A DNA stretch of 21,915 nucleotides. Source: Terana coerulea. Its lineage: Eukaryota > Basidiomycota > Agaricomycetes > Polyporales > Phanerochaetaceae. The stretch spans positions 1 to 21,915 of the forward strand of contig JAKOGH010001182.1 in assembly GCA_024811115.1 (NCBI GenBank), given 5' to 3'. Both the position numbers and the translations under genes were made by a program. Shown piece after piece: positions 10,524 through 20,360 of this stretch (the stretch's first letter is position 1; every line of letters starts with the position of its first letter). The notes under the pieces are model-generated. The model was given only the letters and a program-made list of their open reading frames with translations, was not told where the DNA came from and searched no databases.

Positions 10524-11690
10524 ATCTGCTTTCTGACAGATGTATTCGCGTAGATTTGCGTAAAGGTCATCAGATTTTTCACAACGTACAGCGATGCCTT
10601 TTGATGTTAATGAGATAATCACCTCCGTTCAAGATAGCAGTGCAAAGTTGGCAAGCTCGCTTCAGCCAGACATCCGCTTCCCTGCCCACATGAATGCAAA
10701 CCCGAGAACAGGATTGTGAATGGCGCTAGCACGCTTTTCTAGCTGCCAACACTGACAGTAGAACACAGGTCCAAATTTCAAGGCTTGTCACGAACCAGCC
10801 ACTGGTAGCCTCCCACGCTTCACGGACCACTGCAAGGGTATTCCCCAATTGCGAGGCAGCAGTGTGGACTATATCGAGCAGGGTAAGGGCCCGCTGCGGT
10901 TATGGGCTGCGTTGCATGGCCTAGCCTCTCTCATTTGTCATTTTACATCGTAGAGAGGAGGTCCATGAGCGAGGTTGAAAATCACACCGCAGATGGCAGA
11001 GGGAGGGGCAACACAACCAGCGTATCTTAGTGACCAACGCGAGTTCCTTGCTGATTCGCACACGCTGCTTTCCTGAACCATTGTTTGCCGCATTCTCAGT
11101 ATTACTCGCATCACGGCGTGGCTCTCACACCAGTAATGCCTGTAGGCGATGTCCTAGTTCGATACCAAAGGATTGATGCATGGATTGACTTCTGCTTTTC
11201 GCCGCGGAACTGGGAGGTGAAGCTGCGATTTCTCCAGCGCTTTAGGCCGGGCCAGGAAGTGATAACGAGTCTAAAGACCGATAATGAGCAATGAGCAAAC
11301 CAGCAGCGAGCCTCGGCCGCCGTACATCTGGCGGCGCGAACAGTACGAAAAGGTTGTTCGCTATGCTCGATACGACACTAGATGACACCCCTTCGGAACT
11401 AGCATTGCAGTCCTCTATTGTATATGAGCGCCGCAGGCTCCGCAAAATGCAATTTTATATGTACATGTGTTGCAAACTGTGGACAGGCGGTAGGACCAGT
11501 GACCTATGGTGTACAAGATTGGGACCCCTTGTGACTTGTGACCGCTCTGTAGGGTCGTAAAAGTTTAGACTATATTTCCCTTCCCTAGGCCTACACTACG
11601 TGATAGACTGTGACCGATTTACACAAGATTTACAACAAAGTACACAGGTATGAGAGGATAAAATCAAATAAAAAATCAAATAAAAAATAA
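10524..11690. other. Intergenic, nothing recognised
   Basis: Over 1.1 kb between the FunK1 stop and the membrane-protein fragments. Frames at 11085-11294 and 11291-11560 are short, lack family motifs and are not joined by convincing splice sites. A repeated ATCAAATAAAAA run occurs near 11662-11690. Confidence 0.45.
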
Positions 11691-12240
11691 TCAAGCGAAG
11701 TGAGGCCAGTAACTTGACCATGTGAGCTTCGGAGGTGTGTCCGCGCGCAGCTCGAAGAGCTGCTTTATACTGCTACGTCCAAATATCCACTTCCAAACAT
11801 GTAAACAAAGGGTAAAGTGGCAATCATGATACCTAAGAGAATTGATATCACCAGTATAGGGATAAACCGCTCCACGCACATTCCCGCTCTACGCACATCC
11901 CTCGCCAAAATATTGGCGCTGCACGGCGCTTGGTGGTGTGCACCACCGTAAAATAGACGCCATGTGCATAGAGCGGGTCATCCCTGTAAAACCGTAAGTC
12001 TGAGTCCTAGCGTGTTATCATGGTTGGTTCTCCGAAAGTTCCAAAACCATACAAGACATGGTCCCAGCATCGCCAGTCCAAGGAGGGCAACCGTCGCCAA
12101 ATGCCACAGAAGGCGCTCTTTCTCTGTCGCGAAAGTACCTGTCTATCCTAGCAGGTGCGGAAGGGCATAGATGATCATGATCGCGCCGCTAACCATCGCC
12201 TTGGTTATCTTGAGTCCACCGGCGTGGCCTGCCGGCAGCA
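11691..12240 (-). pseudogene. C-terminal fragments of fungal multi-pass membrane protein(s)
   Basis: Three coding-like pieces read leftward. First, 12240-12160: AGGLKITKAMVSGAIMIIYALPHLLG-type sequence, a hydrophobic helix like the last TM of this family. Second, about 12142-12030: FATEKERLLWHLATVALLGL, like the conserved FPT-x-E-x-LW block. Third, 11875-11691: VISILLGIMIATLPFVYMF, then after a one-base slip LFELRADTPPKL and TWSSYWPHFA-stop, which resembles the family C-terminus. The second piece repeats a position already present in the upstream gene (STDFSTEALEGRFAYP). So at least part of this belongs to a second, paralogous copy. Boundaries and splicing are not resolved. Confidence 0.45.
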
Positions 12241-12252
12241 CAAGATACGTGA

Positions 12253-12636
12253 CAGCAGATTGCATATCGTTAGCCGTACCCAAAAAAATCCCCGCCCTGC
12301 CCGCTGTGGCGCTTGCTCCACCTGGACAGCACAAGCGCCTCTCGGACGTCCTGGGGCGAAGCGGCCTGCCTGGCCTTGCCAGCACTCATGCACGCCGGCA
12401 TTGACAAAAAATTACTGCAAACGGCATGGATAAGATTTCTAGACTAGTGCACCTACTCAGATGAACTTGCGAAAGCGACCCGAGTGCGTTCAAGGGCTAT
12501 TGCTCATGAGTAGACCTGCTGCCGCGGGACGCTGGCCTGGCGCTTGGTGGCTTCGTGAGGCGGTAAGCGCGGCTAGCTCCACATCCCGCTAGAGGGCGGA
12601 TTTTTTTGGATACGGCTAACGATATGCAATCTGCTG
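12253..12636. mobile_element. 384-bp foldback element with long terminal inverted repeats
   Basis: Both ends, read inward, start CAGCAGATTGCATATCGTTA and continue through GCCGTA(C/T)CC and seven A to TCC. The outermost 38-39 bases differ at one position. Weaker inverted similarity continues further in (AAGCGCC..., ACTCATG...), so most of the element can fold back. The dinucleotide GA lies outside each end, possibly a 2-bp target duplication. No transposase is encoded, so it is non-autonomous. It lies inside the coding exon of the membrane protein at 13759, in the loop between two predicted helices. The reading frame runs into it and takes its stop codon there. Confidence 0.75.
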
Positions 12637-13759
12637 GAATTGGGAAATGTTGCCCTTTTCTGCACGTACTCATCAATAACCAAATGGTCACGGAAATCGG
12701 GTACGCAAACCGCCCTTCTAGAGCTTCTGTGCTGAAATCTGTGCTGCGACCTATGGTCCACGGCAGAAGTATTAGGCCTGCAAACGCCACGGACACGAAC
12801 CCACTCCCTTTGCAGAGTGCTGCCGTGAGCTGAGGCACAGGCTCGCCTACGATGTTGTACGGCTGCATGACATCCTCCGGTTTGCTCCACCAAACAAAGT
12901 ACGTCAGGACTGCACAGAGGCAGTGCGCTAGCGCAGTTATCTCAAGGAGAGTCAATGGGTAGTGTAGGATGAGGCGCGATATGCACGAGGAGCAGAAGTA
13001 GAGAAGTTGGACGATGAGGAGGGCTTTGGAAATGCCATCGGACTTGCTCTTGTCTCGGATCTCGTCTTGTGAGATGTCGGGGAGAAGCTCGGGTGCGTGC
13101 TCCAGGACATACGCGACACCATTGGGTGTCAAAGAAAGACGCGTAAGCCCCACGCCTCGGAAGTGTTTGGAATCGGATACGTCGAGGACAGAGCCGCCCA
13201 TGGCGGCGAAATATCCATGGGCGAGAGTCCACGGGTGTTTCCTCGCCTGTCGCTCCACCGCATCGGGCACACCATTCAGCACGGGTGCATCGTTCTCGAC
13301 GTCCTCGGCCTGTATACACTGAGTTCAACCCAGCGGTACGACACAATCAACACAATGTAACACACCTTCTCATACGATTTGCCCTGGTGAAAGAGGTTCG
13401 TCTTCGAGAAGAACTTGTGATACCAATGCGAAGGACTGTCTTCCGCCATTGGCGACTGATCTGGAATTCCAACACTCTCGTTCGTCCTCCTGACAAGCTC
13501 GACAGCCCAGCACCGCTGTGTGTACGCAATGAGCAGAAGTACCTCTGGCATGGTGACCCCTGCGAACACCCAGCCCAGCTTGTTCAGCAGGCGTCGCCAC
13601 CAACTTTCCCTTCCGGGTAGGTATCTCATTGTGAAGGGCGCTCCATACGCACATGAGGAGAATCGAGACGCATGTGCTGAAGACGGAGTAGGATTGGATG
13701 AAGTTCTGGTCAGCGTCGCCGAGAGTGCGTTCGAGATGGTAAGCGGTGTTGTTCGACAT
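12497..13759 (-). CDS. Fungal multi-pass membrane protein (WWSKP family), 3' end replaced by foldback element
   Basis: Exons: 13759-13366 and 13309-12497, with a 56-nt intron. Start MSNNTAYHLERTLGDADQNF. Five or six hydrophobic segments are visible: VFSTCVSILLMCVWSALH; GWVFAGVTMPEVLLLIAY; ALLIVQLLYFCSSCISRLI; ITALAHCLCAVLTYFVWWSK; GFVSVAFAGLILLPWTI; PISVTIWLLMS. The conserved WTLAHGYFAAMGG block and the WWSKPEDV motif place it in a large basidiomycete family of unknown function. One extra base at ccc 13608-13610 (plus strand) must be ignored to stay in frame. Codons after about 12637 (IPADCISLAVS onward) come from the inserted element, so the native C-terminus is lost or displaced to 12240 and below. 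It may be inactive. DNA just upstream of the ATG is duplicated at 19908-20123. Confidence 0.72.
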
Positions 13760-13789
13760 GATCTTAGATCGTGGCTTGAAGTTAACGTC

Positions 13790-13992
13790 GTTGGTCAGAG
13801 GCGAGGGGATTATAGCAGGGGTGCCTCCGGTTTGCCAATCAGCTAGGACCCTTGACGGGGACGGTTGTCTTGAGGCACGTCGCACCCGAAAGAAAGCAAC
13901 TTTGTTTGCATGACAGGCATGTGCCGCACGAGAAGGCATAAGAATGAACGTTCTAGGCACGAGGCATTGCATCCACCCACCGCACGCTCTTC
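13790..13992 (-). repeat. Duplicated upstream flank, copy A (next to the membrane-protein gene)
   Basis: Read on the minus strand, this contains GAAGAGCGTGCGG, CTAGAACGTTCATTC, CCCCGTCAAGGGT, GATTGGCAAACCG, TATAATCCC and CTCTGACCAAC in that order. All of these recur, diverged, on the plus strand at 19908-20123. It ends 31 bases before the ATG at 13759, so it is probably the promoter or leader of that gene. Confidence 0.7.
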
Positions 13993-15383
13993 AATTCGCG
14001 CACCCTTTCGAGAGGAACGGTCCGCTAAAAGTCCACGATCAGGCGTCCATGAATGCATTGATATCCTCGCCAACCGTGCCGGTTGCAGGTGTGCCGCGTC
14101 CGTGCCCGCGGCCTACAGGCGACGCGCTCGGCCAGGGCGATCGCTGACTCGAGTGCAGGCAACACACCGCGTCCGGCACGCAAGCTGGCCGAGCAGGCGT
14201 CGCAGGCATGATAGCTCTTACATGCATTCTGGCAGCCTGTTGTGTCCCGCGAAACACAAAGTTCCCCGACTGCAATGCAGGGCGAACACCGAGGAGGGTG
14301 AGCAAAGTGCCAACGTCCAGAGTGACCGAACAGTGTGAGTCGGGGTGACTGGGGTTGTGGATGGCAGCGTGCCGCGTGAACATCCTGAATCGAGAGCAGA
14401 GACGGTGCGGTTTTTTGCGGGGGCTGAGGGCTGAGGCTTGAGCCTGTAGGGAAGTACAAATCACCAGCATGTGAGCGGGAGCTGTTTTTCGGTGCTGAGC
14501 TGATGGGACAGGCATTGTGTTGAATGATAATGTAGTTAATCCGTGTCTGGGAGTGTCTGCAGGAGATGATATATGTCCGGGTCGTCATCATGGTTTGTCT
14601 ATTTTGCACGTGATCGTTATTAGTGTCGATGCATCTGCTAAAAAAGATGCTCACTGCACGTTCTACATCGCACACACAGGTACAAACTCAGTGCCGAGAA
14701 TCAATATGAAAGGCGGTAACCTACCAATACATGGTTGAAGCGGTGAGAAATGAGCGACATGGTTGAGTGCATCGCGCCGGGAGATACTGGTACAGCGAGC
14801 TGCCAATGGTACGAGGTGGTGAGCAGAGCTTTGCATTCCAAAGACGGTTCGTCCGCGGTCATGAGCCCCCGGTCAAAGTGGACACGAACGGGAGAGAACG
14901 AGCGCAAATGCCAAGGCCCTCACGCTGATGTCGTTCAAGGACAAGGAAAATATATCTGGCGCAAGGAGACAAGCTACAGGACGGGTCTGTGCAAAGTCAG
15001 AACGCAGTCCATCCGACTGTAGGTCGAGGGCCAAGAGGCAGGCGGTGAAGCATAGCGAATGTTCCGTGCGGTAGGCGCGCTTCGGAACGAGCAATAATGG
15101 CATGGCGGCCGATGCTTGATAACTTGAGGTAAACCTGTGCGTTTCTGCGGGGCGTCGCAGAATGTTGGGAAGAGCGAGACTGGGCTGGATCGCACTGGTT
15201 GTATACCGCGGACGAGCACCGCGCGAAGGCACGGCGGCCCGGGGTGCGTACTTCGCTGAACCTGAGAAGCCGTGGAGAAGGCCCGTCAAACAAACAAGGA
15301 ATCCCGGCGTTCATGGCAGTTTGTGGGATCGATGTGTGTCATCTGGACGGATTGCTGTGTCTGCTGTGTACGCGAATAGGTCA
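13993..15383. other. Intergenic or decayed DNA, no gene assigned
   Basis: About 1.4 kb. A minus-strand open stretch near 14925-14700 (PWHLRSFSPVRVHF ... SLISHRFNHVL, followed by a GTAGGT donor-like site) has coding-like composition. I found no upstream or downstream exon that fits and recognise no family. The rest shows only short frames. Confidence 0.4.
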
Positions 15384-15958
15384 CTACAAATTCATGGGCG
15401 AGTATGTGAACGCGTTTGGGACGGTGGGAACGCTAGCCATGCCTATCAGCACGGCAGAGCGCGCGGCAGAGAGGCTGTTCGCTATGGGGGCCGTCAGCAC
15501 GCTGAGTTATTAGATAGCATGCGAAGGGACAAACCTTGTGACAATGAAGGCGAATGAACAGCGAGAAGACAGTCGTCTTCGCGTTCTCCCGCTCGTTGCT
15601 ATTGGCACAGGCCTGCTCCAGTATGGATACCAACGAACCACGACGGACCCCACAGCGAGCGGGGCGCTGGCATGCGCAGCGGCGTCCCGTTGCAGCATTG
15701 CGACCACTCCAGATCGCTGCGCGCACCAATGAGCGGCAGCGCCTCGCGCATAGCGCTCTCATCGGGCTTCGGGCCTACGTCGGGGTCTTCCCACAGGCTT
15801 CTCGCCATGGCCGCCGCTTGGTCGCCGGGCGGGAGCGAGAGGCGTGCGTTCCCTCGTTCCGCAGATGGGCCGGAGACACGTCGCGCCGATATCCTCTCAG
15901 GCGACGTGTTTGGTGAGAATGACGTCTCGCGCCCGTCGCAGCTATAACTACGGTGCAT
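15384..15958 (-). CDS. Possible small gene, function unknown
   Basis: The first part, from ATG 15958, is open for 119 codons to 15599 and has coding-like composition (ARLSLPPGDQAAAMARSLWE; ESAMREALPLIGARSDLEW). A second open stretch, 15500-15384, follows a branch/acceptor-like CTAATAACTCAG and reads VLTAPIANSLSAARSAVL ... TYSPMNL-stop. It contains a hydrophobic segment. I could not join the two with a normal intron. The plus strand of 15385-15510 is also open, so even the strand is unsure for that part. No family was recognised. The start lies only 97 bases from the divergent gene at 16056. Confidence 0.3.
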
Positions 15959-16055
15959 ATAGCCACCGCACAGGTAAACCCAAAGAACCTAGTACGGCCG
16001 TGCCCCAATCCATATCCATCCACGCACGAATAACACCCGCACCCAACACGCAGAG
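15959..16055. promoter_or_regulatory. Short divergent promoter interval
   Basis: Ninety-seven bases lie between ATG 15958 (minus, uncertain gene) and ATG 16056 (plus). If the minus gene is real, both promoters overlap here. Position is the only evidence. Confidence 0.3.
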
Positions 16056-17110
16056 ATGACGATTGAGCCCAAGGACTCGCGCTCGACGCTCGTCGATGAG
16101 CCCATCGAGGAGCTGCGGCGCACGTCGCCCCGCCAATTTCCTCGCTGCCCGTGCAGACGCCAGGCACGCCGTCGCCCTTCTCAGCGAGCTTCGACCCAAA
16201 TGCGGCGACGCCGCGCACGCCCGACAACGTGTACTCGCCCATGACCGCCATCCTGCAACACCCGTCGCCCTCGAACGAGCTCGTACCCAAGGACGCATGG
16301 CCAAGCGGCGTCGCTGCCTCACTCAGCGCGCTCTCGAGCCAGTTTGCGGCGGCGTCCCAGGCACTTGCCGCACTGCCTATGCCTGCGGCGACGCCCGGTG
16401 GGGGATGCCGCCTGGGGGCTCGGCCCTGTTGGCGATCGAACAAGCACAGGCGAGGTTGAAGGAGGAGCTGGATCTGTTGAGGGAGCAGGTCGCGGGCATG
16501 TCGGGGCAGGGGCGGCGGTCGGAGAAGGAGCGGGAGCGGGACCCGCTCGACGGTTCACCGGAGGCGTTCGAGGCACGCTTCCAGGCGATCGAGAGGCAGG
16601 TGGAGGACATCGGAGAGACGATCCGGCTCGAGTGAGTCCCGCCTTGTTTTGTGCGCGCGCCGCGGCTGCTGACGCGCCATGTGCGCGCCCCGCCAGCCAG
16701 GCCCGGCTGTACGCGCGGCTGCTGAACGCGACGATCACGACGAACAAGATGCAGCTCACGCCGCTCGTGATGGCGAACGGCAAGACGCCGCAGAACTTCC
16801 CCGCGACCAAGGGCGAGTTCGAACACCTCACGAGTGCGTTCACTGTCACCCTCCCCGCGCGTCCTGCTAATCCACGCGCGTCCACCCATCCCCTTCCTCC
16901 CCACCCCGCCCATTCACATGATGTGCATGCACAATCCGCGCTCGCCTGGCCGCCGCCGTTCATTCATCGGAAACTGCGCCCGAATTACGCGCGACAGAGG
17001 AGCGCTACGAGCACCTGCTGAAGTCGTATGGCGTCCCGCTCAAGGGCGACACGGCCGCGAAGCGGCAGACGCTGCGCGAGTTCATCGGCCTAAGCCCTGC
17101 CAAGCCATGA
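16056..17110 (+). CDS. Conserved hypothetical protein with coiled coil, about 275 aa
   Basis: Exons: 16056-16631, 16697-16833, 16998-17110 (TGA). The N-terminus is polar (MTIEPKDSRSTLVDEPIEEL), followed by a Pro/Ser/Thr-rich stretch (VQTPGTPSPFSASFDPNA; VYSPMTAILQHPSPS) and an Ala-rich segment. A heptad-like region follows (LAIEQAQARLKEELDLLREQ; FEARFQAIERQVEDIGETI). The C-terminus is conserved-looking: ARLYARLLNATITTNKMQL, NFPATKGEFEHLT, ERYEHLLKSYGV and TLREFIGLSPAKP. I believe this is a basidiomycete family without assigned function; no catalytic motif is visible. One base appears missing at CCCC 16128-16131 and one at GGGGG 16400-16404. Intron 2 is 164 nt, longer than most here. SP/TP sites suggest phosphorylation, which is inference only. 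Confidence 0.72.
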
Positions 17111-17639
17111 AGCAGCCTTTGATGTTTGCTTCTGCTGCCAGAATCACGGTGGCGGCGGGAATGCGCTTCAGCTAGCGACTTAGAGGTTGGGAAGCATCTT
17201 ATACCACCATATTACACCTTTTGGATAGGTGTCAACGTAGAGTTTGGCTGCAGACGATAGCATGGACATACGCATTGATTCGTCAAGCCTTTAGCTCACT
17301 TCTTATTGATGTTTTTCGACACCAATACCAGAAGCGACAGTTTTCGTTTCAGCAAGCATCGCCAGCGGCAGTGTGAAAGCGCATAATTCCTAATGGCCCA
17401 GCGAGTCTCTTGAAGGTGCCGGCCGGTCGTTCAGCAAGAAAAAGTGCAGCATAGCGATAGAGCAGTAGCAAAACTAGAAATATAAGTACGGTGGGAGACG
17501 ACAGTGATGGTGAGAGACAAGCCCGGACTCGCCGCGCTACGCGCCCCGCCAGCGGCTTCGCTTCGCTTGCTTCCGCACTTGCTTCGCCTCGGTCTCTTGT
17601 CCACAAACCTCCACCTCGCCCGCGCTCTCGCCATCGTCC
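17111..17639. other. Intergenic, promoter side of CBP3
   Basis: This holds the 3' side of the coiled-coil gene and the 5' side of CBP3. The last 150 bases are CT- and GC-rich. No clear TATA box and no gene were seen. Confidence 0.45.
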
Positions 17640-19169
17640 ATGGTCGCCCGCGCCCTTCTCCTACGCCGCCTGCGGCACGCGCCGCTGCCCGCCGTCGCCC
17701 GCGCGCGCTGCGCGTCGAGCACCGCGCCACTGCTTAAAGCCAAAGCCTCACACGCCCATCCGTCGGGTTCAACAACAAAATCGGGCCCTCCGCCCGTTCC
17801 CCAAAACAGCGCAGCGTCCTCAAAATCTGCGACGCAGATACCACTAAAGGGCGAGAAGGACGCCCCGGCGCCGCCGGCGACGCGGCCGCAGTCGTGGCTA
17901 ACGGCGCAGGTGAACAAGAGCCCCGCCGCGCGCCGGTTCTTCCTCGGCCTCGCGGGCTTGCTGGGGTACGACAGTCCGAAGCAGCGCGCGGCGTGGCGCG
18001 CGTTCGCGATGTATGAGAAGCTGTGTGTCCCGCAGGCGGATAAGGAGAGGGAGTTTTGGCAAGATGGTGGGTTTTGTTTTGTGGAATGCAGCTGTGAAGG
18101 GGCCGCTTTGGGCTTTGGGTATGTGGGCTGAGTGTCGGGCTTTTGTGAAGAGAGAAAATGTCAGCGGAGGAGATATCACAGCATCGCCTTCTCTTGCGTG
18201 TCAAGCATGAAGTCATCCTGTGAATGATTTGCGCAGATTTTGGTTCGAGCTGCGCAATGTAGGACACCTCTGCAATTGTGTCAGGATAAAGGAGATACGT
18301 TATTCGTGGTTCTATTACGGTTCATTACCGTATTCTACTCGGCTGAGTTGTATGAGCATATACTCATTGACTTCTATCCGCAGATTGTGCCCTCCCACCA
18401 ACTTTTCAATCTTGGTTTTCCGTCACGAATTTGCATGTCTGGATGCTGACTGTCCGACTGCGCGCACTACCGGACCCGATTGGCAAGCACTACATCCAAG
18501 CCCTCGTCGACCACTTCTTCCTCGACGTCGAGGACCGCATCCGGCAGGTCCTCCAGCCGACGCCCGCCAAACCGTCAAAATCAGGAGAACCCGTCGCGCC
18601 GGCGCCGCACAGCACATACGTGACGATGCCGACGCCGTTCTACAGCATCGCGCGGGTGACGCCGCGCCGCGGGGCGCGCGCCGGAGCGGCTCGTGACGCG
18701 ACAGATGAAGATCCTACGCGAGCAGTGGGCGGGGCTGCAGATGGCGCTCGACGTCGCACTCGTGCGCGGCGATGCGGACATGGCGGGCGCGGTGTGGCGC
18801 AACTTCCTCGGCGCGCGCGGCGCACGCGGGATTGTGTATCCGTCCTCGCCCGAGGCGGCCAACGCGAGCACGCCGTACTTCCGGCGGAGTGTGAACCTCG
18901 TCGGGGGCGAGATCGAGAAGGGGGTGCTGAAGCGGATGGATAGCGAGGCGGGCCTCAGGGCGGAGGAGGCGCGCGACGACGGGAGCGGCGTGCACGACTT
19001 TGCGCCGCGCGACGCGGGGCGGTACGTGCTCTACCCTGAGCGGATGGCGGACATCGTGGGGTACGTGCGCTGCGAGGTGCGCCGGCTCGAGGCGGTGCCG
19101 GACGCGGTCGTTATGGGTGCGAACAAGGAGAAGGTGCTCGTCCTGGAGTTTGGGCGGGTGCGGCAGTGA
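17640..19169 (+). CDS. CBP3: Ubiquinol-cytochrome c chaperone CBP3 (UQCC1 homologue), mitochondrial
   Basis: Exons 17640-18066 and 18384-19169 (TGA); 403 aa once one extra base is ignored. Residues 1 to about 30 are Arg/Ala-rich with no acids (MVARALLLRRLRHAPLPA), a typical matrix-targeting peptide. The chaperone domain follows: LAGLLGYDSPKQRAAW, MYEKLC, CALPPTFQSWFSVTNLHVWM, GKHYIQALVDHFFLDVEDRI, TRQMKILREQWAGLQMALD and VWRNFLGARG. Known: CBP3 with Cbp6 binds the mitoribosome and new cytochrome b, allowing its translation and bc1 complex assembly. The intron is 317 nt; its ends split an Asp codon and rebuild the conserved DCALPPTFQ block. The frame slips at GGGG 18671-18674 (one base too many), between the low-complexity linker and TRQMKI. 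The neighbouring gene is not functionally related. Confidence 0.9.
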
Positions 19170-19907
19170 GGGAGGCAAAAAGCTTTGGTCTGTGTGGAAT
19201 GCGCTTATACTATGCTCTGATTATTGCTGCTACCTGCAGAGTCGAATCGTAATGACACCGCTCTCAAACCTATATTCGCGTCTTGAAGGATTTGTGAGGT
19301 GCATGAACGTCAGACTGTACGCGATCCGTTGAGGTAATTCTTATCCGACCGTAATATTCAGCAGGTCGCATTGGAGTCAAGATCATTTGCCACAGAAGCC
19401 TCGCAAGCAGCTTGTCTCAACACCTGTGTCACGGTCACGAAAGGTGCGGCTGTTCCACTCATTGCCCCTATACTATGAAGTAGAATGTTGACCGTGCCGA
19501 TTGATAGACTCACAGCGTTCTTGTCCGTGCACCGCAAAGCGTGAAAGCATTAATGTTTTGAAGCACCAGTATCGCGTGGATTTGGCACTGTGTCAGTGCA
19601 TGATAAGCGTGGTCTGACCCAGCAAGGCCTAAACCATCCGGTCCAATTACTGGTCGCAAGAAACTCCGTTGGATTTGCCAACCTCGAATATGTCTATCAC
19701 ATAAATGACTTTTTCTGGGTTGATGCGCCTACATAACAGTTCAGCAAAGTGGGTAGCTTCATTCGCAGTAGAAGTGAAGAATGATTGGGATCACTGAGCA
19801 TCACTTGTAGGCCAACACATTCCGTCCTTTTCCAGCACAACGTGTGCACCGCCAAGGTCCGCCAGCGAGCAGGGACGAACACTGATGTGATTATCCCACG
19901 ATCGGCT
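19170..19907. other. Intergenic, 3' side of CBP3
   Basis: No recognisable coding exon or RNA gene. The plus-strand frame that starts at 19785 runs into the duplicated flank and is explained by it. Confidence 0.45.
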
Positions 19908-20123
19908 GGAAGAGCGTGCGGCGGGTGCATACTGCGCCTCGTGTCTAGAACATTTGTTCCTCGTGCACTTGAGCGAATGCCCTGGCGTGCGGCGCATGCC
20001 TATTCGCACAGACCAAGTCGCTTCTTTGTGGGCGTCACACACCTCAAGGCAGCCATCCCCGTCAAGGGTATTGGTAGATTGGCAAACCGCAAGCCTAATA
20101 TAATCCCTTCGTCTCTGACCAAC
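19908..20123 (+). repeat. Duplicated upstream flank, copy B
   Basis: Diverged copy, inverted relative to 13790-13992, with the same block order (GAAGAGCGTGCGG, CTAGAACATTTGTTC, CCCCGTCAAGGGT, GATTGGCAAACCG, TATAATCCC, CTCTGACCAAC). Similarity stops at 20123, just before the C tract. The gene that follows copy A is absent here. It is either the remnant of a lost paralogue or a transposed promoter fragment. Confidence 0.7.
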
Positions 20124-20131
20124 ATCTGAAA

Positions 20132-20154
20132 CCCCCCCCCCCCCCCCCGCCCCC
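20132..20154. repeat. Poly-C tract
   Basis: Seventeen C, one G, five C. It sits at the junction between GC-moderate unique DNA and the AT-rich repeat block. Length in a run like this is unreliable in most sequencing. Confidence 0.9.
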
Positions 20155-20172
20155 TACTATTTCTACCTAATG

Positions 20173-20262
20173 CCTAATATTATTAAAATTGTAATCCAGG
20201 GTGGATTACGTACACGTACAGCTTATGTAAACGTGTACATACCTTATTGGGATGTGTACACA
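20173..20262 (+). repeat. Direct repeat flanking the 124-bp array, copy 1
   Basis: Begins CCTAATATTATTAAAAT, then GTAATCCAGGGTGGATT, GCTTATGTAAACGTGTACAT and GGGATGTGTACA. The same series recurs in the same orientation at 21131. Confidence 0.8.
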
Positions 20263-20360
20263 TTTTAATTGGAATATATCCATATATACATACCTAATTA
20301 AAAAGTGAACATGTATATTTTGCTTCATCATCAAACTTTGCATTGTCAGTTAGTTGCTTA

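Noticed and set aside
14025..14675. Minus-strand frame of 216 codons
   Set aside because: Low-complexity, no motif, no fitting splice sites; crosses the edge of the duplicated flank.
15775..16443. Minus-strand frame of 222 codons
   Set aside because: Antisense shadow of the coiled-coil gene at 16056 and of the uncertain gene before it.
16319..16963. Minus-strand frame of 214 codons
   Set aside because: Antisense to well-supported exons of the gene at 16056-17110.
1..19169. A secondary-metabolite or other functional gene cluster
   Set aside because: The monooxygenase, hydrolase and kinase are separated by housekeeping genes, with no synthase or shared regulator visible.
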